Source: Kudoa neothunni
Lineage: Eukaryota > Cnidaria
Reading direction: 5' to 3'
Length of the DNA stretch: 64,000 bases
Assembly: GCA_964304625.1 (NCBI GenBank)
Contig: OZ199839.1
Location: forward strand, 3,658,001-3,722,000
Below are positions 63,561 through 64,000 of the stretch, piece after piece. Numbering within the stretch: position 1 is the first letter of the stretch; every line of letters starts with the position of its first letter. Made by a program: the position numbers and the translations under genes. The notes under the pieces are model-generated. The model saw only the letters and a list, made by a program, of their open reading frames with translations. It had not been told where the DNA came from and made no database searches.

Positions 63561-63835
63561 GTTGAAGCATGCCCCGAACTAACCGTTAACAGGCTTGATT
63601 TCCAATGCAAATGACCGCTAGGTCAATGATACAATGCCTTCTCCATTCATATAATAAGTATTTTTGCATCCATTTATTTTTTAGATGAATATGAATGTTA
63701 ATATTAGGTGGAAATTTCTCCGTATGGGTGTTTGGCGTTTAAAAATAAGCATTGAGGATAGTTTAATTCCATCAACCATACTCGTGAAAACAACGGTAAA
63801 ATTTGTCTTTTCGTGACTGGTTGTTCTAACACAGC

Positions 63836-64000
63836 GTTTCCCTTTTATTTTTTTCCCCGCACTCCTAAACGATTATCAAGTTCACTCTCGCACCCCTATG
63901 TTAATATTTATAAAAATATTAATGGTAGATTTGTGTTTCCTTTTTTTTTACTTTAAGTTTATATTTCAAATAATGCATTTTAATTTTTTAGTTTTTAAAG
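63836..64000. mobile_element. hAT-type left end running off the window
   Basis: CAGCGTTTCCCTTTTATTTTTTTCCCCGC has the form of a hAT terminus and shares its first 11 bases with the fragment at 7734. The rest lies outside the window. Confidence 0.4.

Overview
This is an AT-rich animal nuclear genome segment. Every gene I could close is split by very small GT-AG introns, mostly 38-57 nt, so single open frames show only parts of most genes. All three standard stops are used. The gene set (RalGAP beta, YIF1, LCLAT1, TSEN2, bL32m, a forkhead factor, a tandem-dsRBD protein, a Cu-only SOD repeat protein, Kunitz proteins) is metazoan. AT richness, tiny introns and secreted Kunitz proteins would suit a small-genome or parasitic invertebrate, but I cannot name the taxon.

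Layout. 0-1.3 kb: piggyBac-like remnant. 3.9-4.3 kb (-): BOULE/DAZ-like RRM exons. 5.65-6.8 kb: non-autonomous Helitron. 7.2-7.6 kb (-): mitochondrial ribosomal protein bL32m. 9.7-10.9 kb: two nested TA-flanked elements. 11.8-12.2 kb (+): dsRBD protein, convergent with and overlapping TSEN2 (12.2-13.5 kb, -, six exons). 14.4-15.4 kb: hAT element with a perfect 8-bp duplication. 16.6-17.9 kb (-): LCLAT1-like acyltransferase. 18.5-19.1 kb: unexplained GC-richer island. 23.1-23.6 kb (+): myosin-essential-light-chain/calmodulin-like protein. 26.0-27.4 and 33.3-34.8 kb (+): tandemly duplicated five-Kunitz secreted proteins. 38.8-40.9 kb (+): forkhead factor. 41.3-43.4 kb (+): Cu-only SOD repeat protein. 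44.7-49.5 kb: transposon graveyard (Tigger/pogo, triply nested hAT, Merlin). 49.9-51.4 kb (+): YIF1. 53.9-55.5 kb: Tigger-type element carrying an IS630/Tc1 element. 56.4-62.4 kb (+): RalGAP beta. 63 kb: CENP-B/pogo-type remnant and a hAT end.

The genes are unrelated housekeeping or secreted genes with no operon logic. The most interesting content is the Kunitz pair, where cysteines are lost in disulfide pairs, and the SOD-repeat protein, whose last domain keeps all copper ligands but no zinc ligands. Splice models were made by hand from donor/acceptor phase, conserved intron length between paralogues and remembered family alignments. Exon coordinates are exact predictions, not confirmed by transcripts.
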